Assembly (NCBI GenBank): GCA_028532985.1
Contig: JANCIK010000010.1
Span: forward strand, 434,001-498,000
From: Stropharia rugosoannulata
Taxonomy: Eukaryota > Basidiomycota > Agaricomycetes > Agaricales > Strophariaceae
Reading direction: 5' to 3'
Length of the DNA: 64,000 nucleotides
The notes beneath the pieces were generated by a model, which did no database searches, was not told where the DNA came from, and was given only the letters and a program-made list of their open reading frames with translations. Positions within the stretch are counted from its first letter, which is position 1. Every line of letters starts with the position of its first letter. Positions 36,143 through 46,948 of this stretch are shown here, piece after piece. Both the position numbers and the translations under genes were made by a program.

Positions 36143-36899
36143 GGTGAAGTGACTTTGCGCAGCAGGCTGCGGTACAACCGATTGTAAGATATGTTCGAAG
36201 GGAGGTAGAATCCAGAGAAAATAGCTTGAGAGAGAGCGGCAGCACTTTTAGGGAACCTGGGCTGCTGCGGAATTCGCTAGTACGGACGATGTCAATGACG
36301 CTCCGGCAGTGCTGCGTCTGCTGAGCGATTTTCAACTGAGCGTGGATGTCGGCTCAACGTCCGCAATGATGTGATTTAGAGTTCGGCCTTCCTATTGAGC
36401 ACAGATGTTAAAGGAACTGGTTAAAAGGTAATCATGGGGTGAGAAAAAACAATTAGAATCGAGGTAGGTTCTGAAAGACCTTAAAATACACACCTCCGTC
36501 ATACTTATTAGCCAAGCTCGTCTGAATGAGGCAGTGCACAAGCCGCAACCCCTGCCGAGTGACGAGCGGCGAACGACGGCCGTTTGATGGCCGCTACTGA
36601 CTTGGATACTTACATAAGTAAAGTATGGCCATGTGAAAACTTGGTGAAAACTTTATGCACTTCAAGGCAAGCAAAATATTAAACCGCTTGAAAGTAGCTT
36701 GAGAGTTCGAAGGAGATTACTGAGGAAAAATCATTTTTTTTGAGTTTCAACTTGTGGAGAGTAGGTCTTATTAAATAGAGTATGGAGTTTGAGACATTCA
36801 CAGGAAAAGTTCCAAAGTTCCAGGACTGGCACCTGGATGTGTTATATAAGGATGCATTTGGGAAGCTACGAACTACACTACATATCCGCCACTGTTCGA
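36143..36899. other. intergenic region containing a duplicated ~100-bp segment
   Basis: Contains the segment 36671-36770 that recurs at 39051-39142; otherwise nothing is recognised. Confidence 0.5.
36671..36770 (+). repeat. ~100-bp direct repeat, copy 1 (3' flank of ICMT copy 4)
   Basis: Starts GCAAAATATTAAACCGCTTG and includes AGTTCGAAGGAGATTACTGA followed by a T-run and TTTCAACTT. The same sequence, slightly diverged, lies in the same orientation at 39051-39142. Confidence 0.85.
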
Positions 36900-37721
36900 C
36901 TAATATATGCCCGGAAATAAACGATAAGGGACAGCCTTTGACCATTCGATCCACTGTTGCCCGAACTGTTCTTTCAGCACCTGATCTTCTACGTATACTC
37001 TGCGATAAATCAGCGTGACTGCATATGGCAAGAATATCATAGATGGTGCGAGGGCCATCCAAGCGATGGGATATCGCAAGATATTGCTTTCTAGGAGCCA
37101 GGAGCCAGCAGATCCATACCACAAATATGTCCCAATAAAGATCATAAGCCCACCGGTGTACGACGGATGGCGGACCCAGGCATAAGGACCAGTTGTGACC
37201 AAACGATGGTCTTTGAGGATGGTCACTTGGAATGTAAATTGGGTCCCGAGTTCTCGAAAACAGCGGTCCCGTAAGGCGGCCCCAGCGAGGAGGAGAAATC
37301 CACCCGCAAAACGGGTAGGCGTGAATGATATACAGCCCGTCCCATTGCTTTGATCAAAATAGAGGTTGCTGACGAGCAAGTGCTTAAAGTTGTGGAATGT
37401 TGTTACAGTTGGGAATCTACTGTCAAGCTCCAGAGCGGTGACGAGGAGTGCTTCTATTATGGCGTGGGCCCAGGTTTCGTACTGTTACAAGACTCAGTGA
37501 GCACTGAATTCTTTGATCGTTGGGCAAAGTTAGTGACCACCAACCATGTAAAAACGCATACCGAGCCTGAGATAAAAGGTATAGTCCACCAATTTGATCT
37601 CTTCTGCCGACTTGTGAAAAATGGTGTTGCGGTTGGCTAACGCGAGATGCGCTGAACGAGATATATAGAATAAAAGGATGACTACTAGAAAAGGAGGATT
37701 GCTCGGGCAGTGTAGCATCAT
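36900..37721 (-). CDS. protein-S-isoprenylcysteine O-methyltransferase (ICMT copy 4)
   Basis: Exons 37721-37545 and 37481-36900, giving 252 aa. The start MMLHCPSNPPFLVVILLF is a hydrophobic span; an in-frame ATG 56 codons upstream is less likely because that extension has no family resemblance. The intron follows RFYM, the shared position. Motifs: GPYAWVRHPSYTGGLM and YVEDQVLKEQFGQQWIEW, then SKAVPYRLFPGIY. It is closest to the truncated copy 5 next door (both have FRELG[TP]QFTFQV), so these two arose by local duplication. Its 3' flank holds a 100-bp segment that is repeated beyond copy 5. Confidence 0.82.
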
Positions 37722-38616
37722 TGTCACTTGTGTTGGGACGGCGATTTTGTTTCCAAGAATACATGGTTTATATAGTTTCTGAAGCCGGATGAGAAGGTTT
37801 ACATGACGTTTGTCAAAGTTGCGTGCTCCCGGCAGCTCACGGCACTGAGAGTTTAACCCGAATACCGTCAAGATTTGATCATATGGCAATACATCCCGTT
37901 ATCGCATCTACTAGTACATGACCATCATCAATGATATTGACAGAACTTAAATGTAATTTACGCTATTCTTTGGCTATTAGTTCAGAGTCTCGTGTTCTGG
38001 TACTCTCACGCCACAGGCCTCACGCATCAGGCGAGTAGGTGTTTATCGTTTGCGATTGAATTGGAAGTTTCAGCGGGATTTGATAGAGATTACATCCTGA
38101 AAGTTGTAAGCAAACACAGGGTCAGCACGAAGTAAAGGTACTTGTAGAATGCAAATTTATTTCAGCTACATAGTGGAAACGAAAATTAATTGTTTATCAC
38201 TTCACAGCATGTTCACTGAATTACAGGGCTCAACTCACATTTAGAAGCAGGCTTCCGAAATTCCCAAGAAATTCCACGCAACTGCCCACTCGCACTCGCA
38301 CGCCTCGCGCATCAATCACGCACTGCATTGAACACACTGGCGTATTACGTTGGTATTACGCTTCCACTTCAGTCACGGTGCTCACCTTCTTTTCCTTTCC
38401 CGCTCTCACCGAGGACAAGCGAGTAACTACTACACCTCATCTCCGAGGATATATTGGTAACATGATATTGGAGTTAAGAACGACGGCCAAATTGTGTTAC
38501 AATTACAATTACACAAGTTGACGAATCCTTCGCATATCCGTGACTACTATAACAGCTCTGTCTTAAAACACAATACAACACTCACAAACAGCATAAATAA
38601 CTTACTGGCATCTTGG
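37722..38616. other. intergenic region between ICMT copies 4 and 5
   Basis: About 900 bp, AT-rich, no feature recognised. Confidence 0.45.
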
Positions 38617-39050
38617 CTAGTAAACACCGGGCACTAAGCGGTAAGGAACGGCGTTCGACCACTTAATCCAGTGTTGCCCAAATTCTTTCTTCAATAACCG
38701 GTCTTCCTCACTGATTCTGCGGTACAATAACACAGGTACGCACACTAGGAAGAATAAGGATGGTGTGAGAATAATCCAAGTAAGTGGTTGGTGCAGAACT
38801 TTGCTTTCTCGGAGCCAAGAACCGGCAGTCCCATAGAAGAGTATCGTCCCGACATTGATTATATACACAGCAATGTAAGATGGATGGTGGATACAAGCAT
38901 ACGGTCCCGATGTTGTAAGGCTATGTTTCTCCAGGATTGATACTTGGAACGTAAATTGCGGCCCGAGCTCCCGAAAACATTGGTAGCGTAAAGCGCCTCC
39001 GGCAAGAAGGAGAAATCCGCCAGCAATGCGGATGTGCGTGAAAGCAATTC
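38617..39050 (-). pseudogene. 5'-truncated ICMT copy 5
   Basis: The frame from about 39048 to 38617 matches the C-terminal ~144 residues of ICMT copy 4 (IRIAGGFLLLAGGALRY to WSNAVPYRLVPGVY). The first exon and roughly the first 50-60 codons of exon 2 are missing: at 39051 the sequence switches to a copy of the segment that lies 3' of ICMT copy 4. The signature arginine in the [V/I]RHPSY motif is histidine here (CIHHPSY). Without the N-terminal membrane spans and with this change, activity is unlikely. No internal stop has accumulated, so the event may be recent. Confidence 0.8.
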
Positions 39051-39142
39051 GCAAAATATTAAACCGCTTGAGAGTTGCTTAAGAGTTCGAAGGAGATTAC
39101 TGAGGAATTTTTTTTTTTTTGATTTTCAACTTATGAAAGTAG
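39051..39142 (+). repeat. ~100-bp direct repeat, copy 2 (at the ICMT copy 5 breakpoint)
   Basis: Direct repeat of 36671-36770, starting GCAAAATATTAAACCGCTTG exactly where similarity of copy 5 to ICMT ends. The distance between the two repeats (2380 bp) would be the unit of a former tandem duplication. Confidence 0.82.
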
Positions 39143-39611
39143 TATTAGTTGAGTCCAGTAATGCTCAGGACTGCCCAACATGCACCATTATATCAGGATC
39201 GGGTGAATGTGCTTGCAAATATGCGTGCGATGTGCGTGCCAGTGCGCGTACGTATCATGTACACTATGACGGTTGTCCCCGGCTGGCGTTGCGTGTGTAA
39301 CGGCTTCTGTTATTGTGGGGCGTACACGAATAGATTGAACACATTCTCTGGTGAATGAATCTGTTTAAGCTCAACTAGTAGAAATAGCAAAGCTCAAAAG
39401 GGTAGTACATATATCTGCTATCCACAAGACATACAAAAATATACATGATGACTGGTACTGAACTAATACCAACTAATATGATTGTCGTTCCCATCTGGGG
39501 ACCTATCATGCCAAAGAGTTCTGGAGACGGCAGATAGCGAAAACTAGGGTATAAGATTTATCAAATTTAAATCCATAAAGAAAAGACACTCATACCTCTA
39601 CAGTACAGCGC
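39143..39611. other. intergenic region
   Basis: About 470 bp; no feature recognised. Confidence 0.4.
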
Positions 39612-40023
39612 TTACTCGCCGTCATCTTCACGGTCGGAGAACTCGTCACTCCACTCCGCGCTCTCGGGATCCGCTGCAGTGTCGCGAGTAGTAACAGCAA
39701 AGCCGGCCGGTCTGATAGTACCGGTCCCATCCTCATATACATGGCAGCGGCGCGCAGAGTAGCGGTTGTACCTGACTGTAACGTGAAGCCTAGGGTCTTC
39801 AGGTGTAACGTGCCACCATGTACCTCCCCTATTGCTTGAATTAGGACGGCAGACATCATGGCGGAACAAACAAGAATTACCTATAAACCATCACTTGGTC
39901 GCACCGCGTGTCTCTTAAAACCTGAGTGTTGTCTCGGAATGTTAAACAGACTGCCGATATTTGTGCGCGGAGCGCGTCCGTGACTGGGTTGTTGAAATCC
40001 ACTTGGAGGTCTGGGTATGTCAT
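39612..40023 (-). CDS. small uncharacterised protein (119 aa), two exons
   Basis: Exons 40023-39881 and 39828-39612 join in phase across a 52-nt GTAATT...ATAG intron. The product begins MTYPDLQVDFNNPVTDALRA, has a compact hydrophilic core (FRDNTQVLRDTRCDQVMVYR, GGTWWHVTPEDPRLHVTVRY) and an acidic end (EWSDEFSDREDDGE). The neighbouring reading frames in both exons are also open, which hides this gene. The periodic hydrophobic pattern in VMVYRGGTWWHVTP and LHVTVRYNRYSARRCHVYED suggests a small beta-rich domain, but I recognise no family. Confidence 0.5.
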
Positions 40024-40743
40024 TGCGCACGATATGGAGTACGGTTGCTGAGCGCTGAGGACTGGTTATTGGAGTTTGAGGCAAGAAATAGTCTCCCTTC
40101 TTATATAAAATACGCTAGGATTGCACACAGAGTTAATAAATGGAACTACTTGCTCAGTGCTCGGAACCATTCCCTACGTCGTGAAGTAATGGAAGACTGT
40201 TAATTTGCGTATTGTCAGCCTGCTGGTTTACGTATAAATCAATACATATCCTACTCGTAAATATACATCACATGTGCTGAGTTTGATGGTATATGCATCG
40301 TGGGGGGTGGTGGCCTCATCTTATTACTTCGATGTTAACAACACTCCGGTCATATGAGTAAAACGTGGGGCAAAATTTTGTATTACAGAATCATCCAAGG
40401 TGATTAACTTCCGAATAGACATTCATAGAGACTCCTGGAATACTTCGGTTGGCCATATCTTATTATCTGAGCCATGAACCTGGCCGTTATACTGGCAACG
40501 ATTGACATCGGATGCTACGTTCTTCCGTGACCGCAGAAGGAACTGTTATAATTAGAATGTCATCTATTTTTAGCTTCTATCTAGTGCATATGTAGCACGG
40601 TAAACATAACTCGTTAAGCCAATGTAACGCGAGTCGAATTGATCATTCAACTCGAAGGGTCGCGCTCGAGCAGTTTATGCATCGTATCGGGAAATCACAG
40701 TAGCAGCGTGTGGGCGCACAGCGGCTCCTCCTCCAGATAAGTA
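40024..40743. other. intergenic region
   Basis: About 720 bp, no supported gene. Confidence 0.4.
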
Positions 40744-41010
40744 AGGTAGAGGACATCTTGATTATCAATATTGATCTCTGGTTATCTGATACAGCCAAAC
40801 TTGTAACTCTTATTTCTCGGGCAGGTTTTGAGCTATTTCTTTCAAACTTGATAATTATGTAGCTCACATACTTATAAATAAAATTTTGGATCTATAATTG
40901 TTGTTACTGTTCTCTTTGGGGTGTAATATTGTGTCCATGGTTTCTCCGAGGTAAACTTTCCTGTTTTGGAGCTGCTTGTCACGGAAAAGTCACCCCACGT
41001 GACGTTGCCG
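40744..41010 (-). mobile_element. short, internally deleted relative of the 22.9-kb MITE
   Basis: Reverse-complement similarity to the left ~265 bp of the 22881-23669 element runs over nearly the whole segment (shared blocks such as CAAGCAGCTCCAAAACAGGA and GAGTTACAAGTTTGGCTGTA with a few changes). One end keeps the terminal 11-mer AGGTAGAGGAC at 40744, preceded by GTA as at the left end of the longer copy. The other end has decayed next to the stop codon of the gene at 41036. Confidence 0.75.
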
Positions 41011-41035
41011 GTATTACTAGAGCCGTCTTGTTCGG

Positions 41036-42163
41036 CTACCCACACATGAGCTGAATCAATTCATCTACCATAGCCTCTGCAAGCGACTCCAGAGTCTCAT
41101 GTCTCCCAGATGCACGGGAGACTTCTGCAATGGTGCGCATACGCGCCACGACGAGTCCCACGCGTCGCGGCTGGAACGATATCGACAGAGCAGAAAAGGG
41201 GAGGGGTGGAATAGTAGGCAACGGTGCGCTTGTGGATTGACCATTCTTTGACGAAGACTTCTTCAAAGAAAACATAGTCCGTTTCTTCCTAGCTGCAGCC
41301 TGCTTCGATGCGTCTATCGCAGCGGCCCGGGCAGCGATCTGCGCATCGACCTCTTTCAACAGGTTTAGCCCGGCTGATGATCCGTAGTTGTCCTCAAGGA
41401 TCGTCCTCCTTCCGGGAGGTGCGGATCCTCTGTCAATCTGTGGTGGCAGAATAATACCCAGTTCTACGCCCATGCCATACATGAGGTCTTCCAGCCGCGC
41501 GCGGGGCTGTGCGACATCGAACAGATCGCGGAAAATATCATCGCTCCCGAGGTGCAGCTCCGACTCGTCCGCGAGAACGTCCGTGCGGATCTTGAGTAGT
41601 AGGAAGCGGTCGAGCACAATAGTCTCCCTTGATACACTGTACAGCGGGGCTTCGTGTAGATACTGGGGCAGCGGCGCCGCCACGTATGCGGCGGTCGAGT
41701 ATGGCGCTCGCACGCGCTCTTGATACGCGGGGAGGCACGTCGTCCGAAGGATGTGCATGCACGCGAAGTACATAGCACGGCATGCCAACCGCAACTTCGT
41801 ACTGATCCATAGCAGGTTGCGTCTGTGGCGAGCGGAGTCGGCATCCGCACCGCGCTGCAGGAGGGGGACGTAGGTGTACTCAGTCTCTTCTAATTCCGGA
41901 ATGAGGGGTGCCTGGTCGGCTGGGACAGGCGTGCGTCGTTCAGGAAATGTGTGCTGAATTATTCGCAACAGGATGGGCATTGGGAGCGTCGCGAATGTTG
42001 GAACTGGCATGGCTGGGGAAAGAACCAAGGTGGTTGTGGACAAAGCTGCTAGTGGCTGAGAAAATACCTGAGTTGTGTTTGCTAGGCGATGTTTTGAATC
42101 TTGGGTGATAGAAATTTGCTGATGGGAGAAAGCCTGTACAATTATTTTCTCGTCGAGAATCAT
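41036..42163 (-). CDS. F-box-like single-exon protein, paralogue B (375 aa)
   Basis: Uninterrupted frame starting MILDEKIIVQAF. It has the same order of blocks as paralogue A at 34679-36142: F-box-like FATLPMPILLRIIQHTFP, RRNLLWISTKLRLACRAMYF, LDRFLLLKIRTDVLADESEL, FDVAQPRARLEDLMYGMG, LNLLKEVDAQIA and the C-terminal SISFQPRRVGLVVARMRTI. It lacks the long disordered Ser/Pro linkers of A, so the shared blocks mark the functional parts. The stop lies ~25 bp from the decayed end of the small MITE, which probably supplies the 3' untranslated region. Function unknown. Confidence 0.75.
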   Translation of the reverse strand: MILDEKIIVQAFSHQQISITQDSKHRLANTTQVFSQPLAALSTTTLVLSPAMPVPTFATLPMPILLRIIQHTFPERRTPVPADQAPLIPELEETEYTYVPLLQRGADADSARHRRNLLWISTKLRLACRAMYFACMHILRTTCLPAYQERVRAPYSTAAYVAAPLPQYLHEAPLYSVSRETIVLDRFLLLKIRTDVLADESELHLGSDDIFRDLFDVAQPRARLEDLMYGMGVELGIILPPQIDRGSAPPGRRTILEDNYGSSAGLNLLKEVDAQIAARAAAIDASKQAAARKKRTMFSLKKSSSKNGQSTSAPLPTIPPLPFSALSISFQPRRVGLVVARMRTIAEVSRASGRHETLESLAEAMVDELIQLMCG

Positions 42164-44241
42164 GACCGTAATATGCAGCCGATGGATAATATAATCAATA
42201 TAACGTACTATTGCCCCAGGGTGTATAAGCTTGCACCGGCGCTATTCACAGAAAGGATGGTAAAATATTTGAGCAGTCGTTTAAATGTATGGAGGCCGAT
42301 TGACACACCGCGGAATTCGCGGAAGCGCAGTAGGATGTACTGGGAGTGACCCCAGGGTGTGTTTCTCTTACTGTCAGTGTATGGCTTAAGCGCTCCTCGT
42401 CATTTATCCCCAAGATTAAACGTGCAATTTCATGCAGGTCAAGTATGTAGCCTACTATATGTAATTTCGCTACGGAATGAATGAGGAATTACCGATACTT
42501 CCCCTTGATTTTTAATGCTCCCGCGGCAATGCAGATCGAATTTTTTTACCTCCCGCGAACCACGATGGGGTAGTAGAGTACTACGTACCTGCTCTCGGGG
42601 TCCCGATACATGGTCATCATCATGTGGGCAAAAGATGATGCAGCAGGCTGCAGTACAAGGCACTTGATGCAAAATTGATGGGATCATGAAGTTTGACACG
42701 CTCGCCATTCAGGAATCAGCGCGCAAAACGCGTTGATTGACCTGCAGAACCAAAATACTGCGCAAAAAAAAATTCTTCCGGCTGCGCTGATGGATATCTA
42801 GCCTCGTATGTGATAAGAGCAGCTATTGCCCAAGTGTGTTCCATGTTAATTATAAGCAGCCCCGAAAAAAAGCAATGCTATACATTAAGCCATTGAGCAG
42901 TCACTGGCGACAGTTTTGGCCCATTGTCCGATGTTTACCAGGGCCTAGCAGACCCGCGAGACTCTGGGAAATTAGAGGATCGCACTTCAAATTAGAACTA
43001 CTATCTACTACTGCCCATCGATCACTGGCCCCCCTTCGCCCTCTCTTTTCTTCATCCCACTTATCTGTGCTATCGCAGACTCTTGATGAGGCCGTGTCCT
43101 TGTGGCATGTCACACCTCACAGAAAACATCTCAGAATCATGATATGATCAAAACACCTAAAGATTCAGAACCATATAAATATAATGCATGTTGTATCAAC
43201 TAAGTGACTAGATGTAACTGCGAATTTAGATGCGAATGCGAATGCAATTGCGTGACGGATGGACGACGGACAGACGGTAGTAAGCAGAATTTGGCAGCAG
43301 GTACTAGTAAAGGCATTACGGAATCAGTCAAGCGGGAGAAATGCGTAGTGCGTGCAAAGTAGATGGGCGTGCGATGGAATGTGATTGTGTAGTTGCATTG
43401 TACTTGTTCTTGACATCGGAGAACGGGAAACGGGTGTGGGATGAATGTGTATTCGTAAATTCGTAAAAAGAGAATAACCAAAACGGAATATAAAATTGCG
43501 CGTATGAATGTCATATGTCTATCATATGAGGGATGGACAGATTGAGTTGTTTAGATGCTCGATGCCGCAGTCGCTATAAGAATCAATAGCGCCACATGGA
43601 ATAAATATGCAATGATTATACAGAACTGAATAGAGGCAGAACTGAAACTGAAATAAAACCCAAGGAAAGTTTGAGATGCGGAGTTGCAGTGCGCGAGCGG
43701 CTCGCTAGACGATGATCGATTTCGGTGAGCGCTTGAGCGAGCTCGCTCACCGAGGAACCCTTCGAAGGGAGTGGCGACATAGTAAGATGTTATATTGGCT
43801 GATGAGAATTTTGGATAAGTCGCCAGAGGAGCAGATTGAGGCTCCAATTTATAGGCTGATGGGTTAAACCGGCGGCGAGATGTGGATCAAGGTTGACACT
43901 TGCTTTATCCAAGTAGCAGAATATTGACCGAGGATTTACTGACATCGTTAACAGAAATCCGATCCCCGAGCGAGCGAAGTCCATGAGAAAGAGATGTCGC
44001 GAAGAGGCCAAGAGAGTGAAACGAGCGTCCATCTTCATCCAAACACGGATAGCGCAGCACGACGACAGCAAGTCTGCAAGTCAAGTCGTCCCTTCTTCAA
44101 CGATACAGCTTGCACGACACATACACTATATCGCGAGTCACCCTGCCGCAGCCGCAGACCCGCATCCGACAACGGACCCACCCCATGACAGAGAGCCGCA
44201 GTCGTAGTTGCAAGCGTTACCTGCATGACTCACTGCGCTCA
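42164..44241. other. intergenic region, 2.1 kb, with a dispersed repeat copy
   Basis: Contains the repeat copy 42935-43085. Open frames near 43551-44071 end in a hydrophobic stretch but lack an ATG or a splice-supported start, so no gene is called. Confidence 0.45.
42935..43085 (-). repeat. dispersed ~150-bp repeat, copy 1
   Basis: On the minus strand this segment shares blocks in the same order with 47085-47215: GAGTCT, GAGAAAAGAGAGGG-like, CAGTGAT[CG]..TGGGCAGT, TTTGAAGTGCGAT and GTCTCGCGGGTCTGC. The two copies are inverted relative to each other and flank the OTU gene. Confidence 0.75.
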
Positions 44242-46948
44242 TCAGATTTTGAGCTCCCTGAACCCCCTCACATCCAGCCTCCCCGTTCCATTCCGCCTCC
44301 ACTCCTCATCCGTACCCTCGCCCGGCTTCGAAGGAGGTGCGGTTGACGACGACGAAGGCGGAACGACTCGCCCCGTCCAACGGCCCCCGGGGATGACGAT
44401 TTTCCCCGCGGACACATGTCCACCCACAGGCGGGGCGATGGAACGCTGCTTCGGGAGACCCAGAGCCTTGCGTTGGCGGCGTGTTAGCGCCTTCTCTCCT
44501 TGTACAAGGTGCTGGTGCCGCTGCGCCCCGCTTCCGCCCCACTTCTTCGCGGCCGTCATTGACGGCGTCGGTGCGGACGCAGGTTTTAGCTCTGGGGCGG
44601 GTGATGGCGAGGTGGAAGACGACGATGACCCGTCCTCGCCTGCCTCAGAGAAACTCAGCTCGGACGAACTCGACCCCGACCCCGACCCCGAGAGCGCGGG
44701 GGTGTCTGCTCCAGGATCGCCGTCGACATTCATGTCCTGACTTTCCACAGCCTCCACCTCGGACGAGATTCCTTCCCCGGGAAGCCTCGTCCGTGAGCGC
44801 TTCTCGCGACCCTCTCGGCCATCAGCATCCTCACACCCTGATGCGCTGGATTCGTCAAAGGTGCGCTTAGGAGAGCGGTACTGGGCGCGCGCCGCGGGCG
44901 TGCCCGTCAGTAGATGAGCTTGCCGTGAATGAGAACGAAGATGACCTGACGCCATCTCCGCAGAGGACATCGACGACGCCGACACAGGGGGTAATTCCCT
45001 GTCGGGGGTAGGTGTGTAACGCAATTCAGCATGTGCACATGCGGGCAGACTCCGAGCCTGAGGAGGAAGTGGAGATACCGCGCGTGATGTAGGAAGAGGT
45101 ATCGTAACAGGATCGCTGACGCGAGGCGGTGGCTGGGAGACGGGAGCGGGGGAAGCAGCGTCTGATGTGGGGGCGGAGGTTCCCTTTGGAAGCTTCAGTT
45201 TCACCTTAAGAGCACTGCGGGATTTCTTCTCCTTCTCCTTCCTTTCTCGCTCACGCTTCTTCTCGCGTTCACGTTCCTTAAGAGCTTTCTTACCATTATC
45301 TTCCTGAGGGGGCAAAGGTTCTGTGTACGCTGGGGTCTCGCGAATGTTGGGCAGACCTGAATGCGGGCCCGCCAGATTCCGAATGGAGGAGAAATGTTCC
45401 CAATCATGGTATCTAACGGATGAAGCGCGTCAGAATACTGTACATGATAAACTGCCATAGACATGCACACTCACGCAACATAAATTGTCGGCCCCCCGTC
45501 TTCCTCAGCAGACTCCTCGGGGACAGCTCCTTCCTGTTCTTCTTCCTTGACATCTGAATGACCAGTGTCGGCTGCATCAGCATTGTTATCCTCGTCGCTT
45601 GTCACCTCCTCATAAACGTAGTATCCATGCCCTAATCTATGTTTCTCTTTGCCTTCCTCGGGATGCTTTTTGTGCGGGCTTGTGACACTGGGTGTACGTT
45701 TTGAGCGCCGGGGACTCCCAGATAAATCATTGTCTTGGGCCATAGGTTGCGGTTCGGATCGTGTTGCGGAGGACAAGGGCTGTGACGAGGAAGTACTGGA
45801 GGACTCACCGCCAGCTCGCCATTCAATTACATACACCAAACCAGGCTGTATGACCTTGATATTCCTCCTTGTCATGTGCGCGAATGCTGACAGTTCCATA
45901 TGACCACCGTACGTCGCTTTACGGAGAACAGAAATGATTAAGATTCAGTATAGATCAACCCTAGAGTATTAAAATAAATGCTCACCGTTTTCCCGCATAC
46001 CTCGCAGGTAAGATTGCAGGCGCTTCGATGGCCCAGCGGCAGGAACAGCCTGCTCCTCGTGGTCATTAGAAGCCTTGTCCTTCCCCCCTTTCCCACGGCG
46101 CTTCCCCCGGCCAGAATCGCTACCATCACCGTCATCCTCTACAAACCCTTCATAGCGCTCTCCATGTGCTGCGATCCAATCGCACACCTGCTGCCTTACC
46201 TTTTGACATCTCCATAAGTTAACACAAATAACTATCAACGAGTTGAGAGGCGGACCTCAGAATGTTTGACGGCGCTACCGTACACTTGATCCGAGAGCGC
46301 TCGAAAAAGACAGTTACCGTCACCGATTGTAGGGGCAGCATATAAGCCAAGTAACGAGAGTTGGGTCGTAAGTTGTTCGTTTGGGTTGCTATCTGTTGAC
46401 GTGACGAGCTATTCGGTAAAGTATGAAGACGCAGAAATGAATGTTCGAGAGCGCAAGGCACAGATATGCATATTCGAGACGCATATATGCATTAGTTTGA
46501 GCGTGCAAGATGCATATACGCATATTTTTTTAAAAACGCAAGGTGCATATATGCGTGGAATGGTGTAGATGTTGATGAGTAAATGGGTTCAAGTTGATTA
46601 TTGTGCATATATGCGTATAAATTAACAGATATAAGTTTATAGATTAGAGAAATGGATGTAGATAGAAAGTGAGAAACGCACCCGTCCCCTCGACGACCGT
46701 GTTGTTCGCGATCGCACTGACAAAATAATAATCAGTTATGGACTGCATGTCATTGGGATCAAGACAACATCCAATGAAAGATGAGTCTGCACGACGTCAT
46801 CAGTGATGACTAGTGCGCGGGGTCTTGCGCAGCCCAGGCGGCACGTCGCTTGCCGCCTTCCGTTTTTCCACTCTTTCTTTATTCCGCCAGTAGATGACTT
46901 ACAGTGGGGAGTAGGGCCCTTTGCGCCCTTTGAGCCCTTCTTCGCCAT
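44242..46948 (-). CDS. OTU-domain cysteine protease (deubiquitinase type), 696 aa
   Basis: Seven exons: 46948-46903, 46856-46811, 46716-46682, 46392-46256, 46199-45986, 45916-45475, 45412-44242, all in phase. The OTU fold is plain: LYAAPTIGDGNCLFRALSDQ gives the catalytic cysteine (C70) and preceding aspartate (D67); VCDWIAAHGERYEGFVEDD, YLRGMREN and TYGGHMELSAFAHMTRRNIK follow; YHDWEHFSSIRNL gives the catalytic histidine (H309). OTU enzymes cleave ubiquitin chains from proteins. Acidic, Ser-rich inserts split the domain between GFVEDD and the YLRG block and again before IYVAYHDW. The C-terminal ~380 residues are Lys/Arg/Glu then Ser/Pro rich and disordered. The first two small exons are the weakest part, although they give the family-like AIANNTVVEGTDSNPNEQL. 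Intron 3 is unusually long (289 nt). Confidence 0.87.
46464..46615 (+). repeat. clustered GCATATATGC-type palindromes inside OTU intron 3
   Basis: GCATATATGC or a one-base variant occurs at 46481-46490, 46511-46522 (TGCATATACGCA), 46544-46553 and 46604-46613, with a related TATGCATA at about 46466, all within one intron. The same core also opens intron 2 of the gene at 715-8174 (about 1931-1941). Confidence 0.7.

Noticed and set aside
24222..39050. Mating-type B locus (pheromone/receptor) explanation for the ICMT cluster
   Set aside because: I looked for short frames ending in a CaaX box and for seven-helix receptor exons around the ICMT genes and saw none.
43723..43752. Hairpin with 9-bp arms (CGGTGAGCG) near 43.7 kb
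   Set aside because: Too short to distinguish from chance; no T-run or gene end nearby that would make it a terminator, and terminators of this type are not expected in a fungus.
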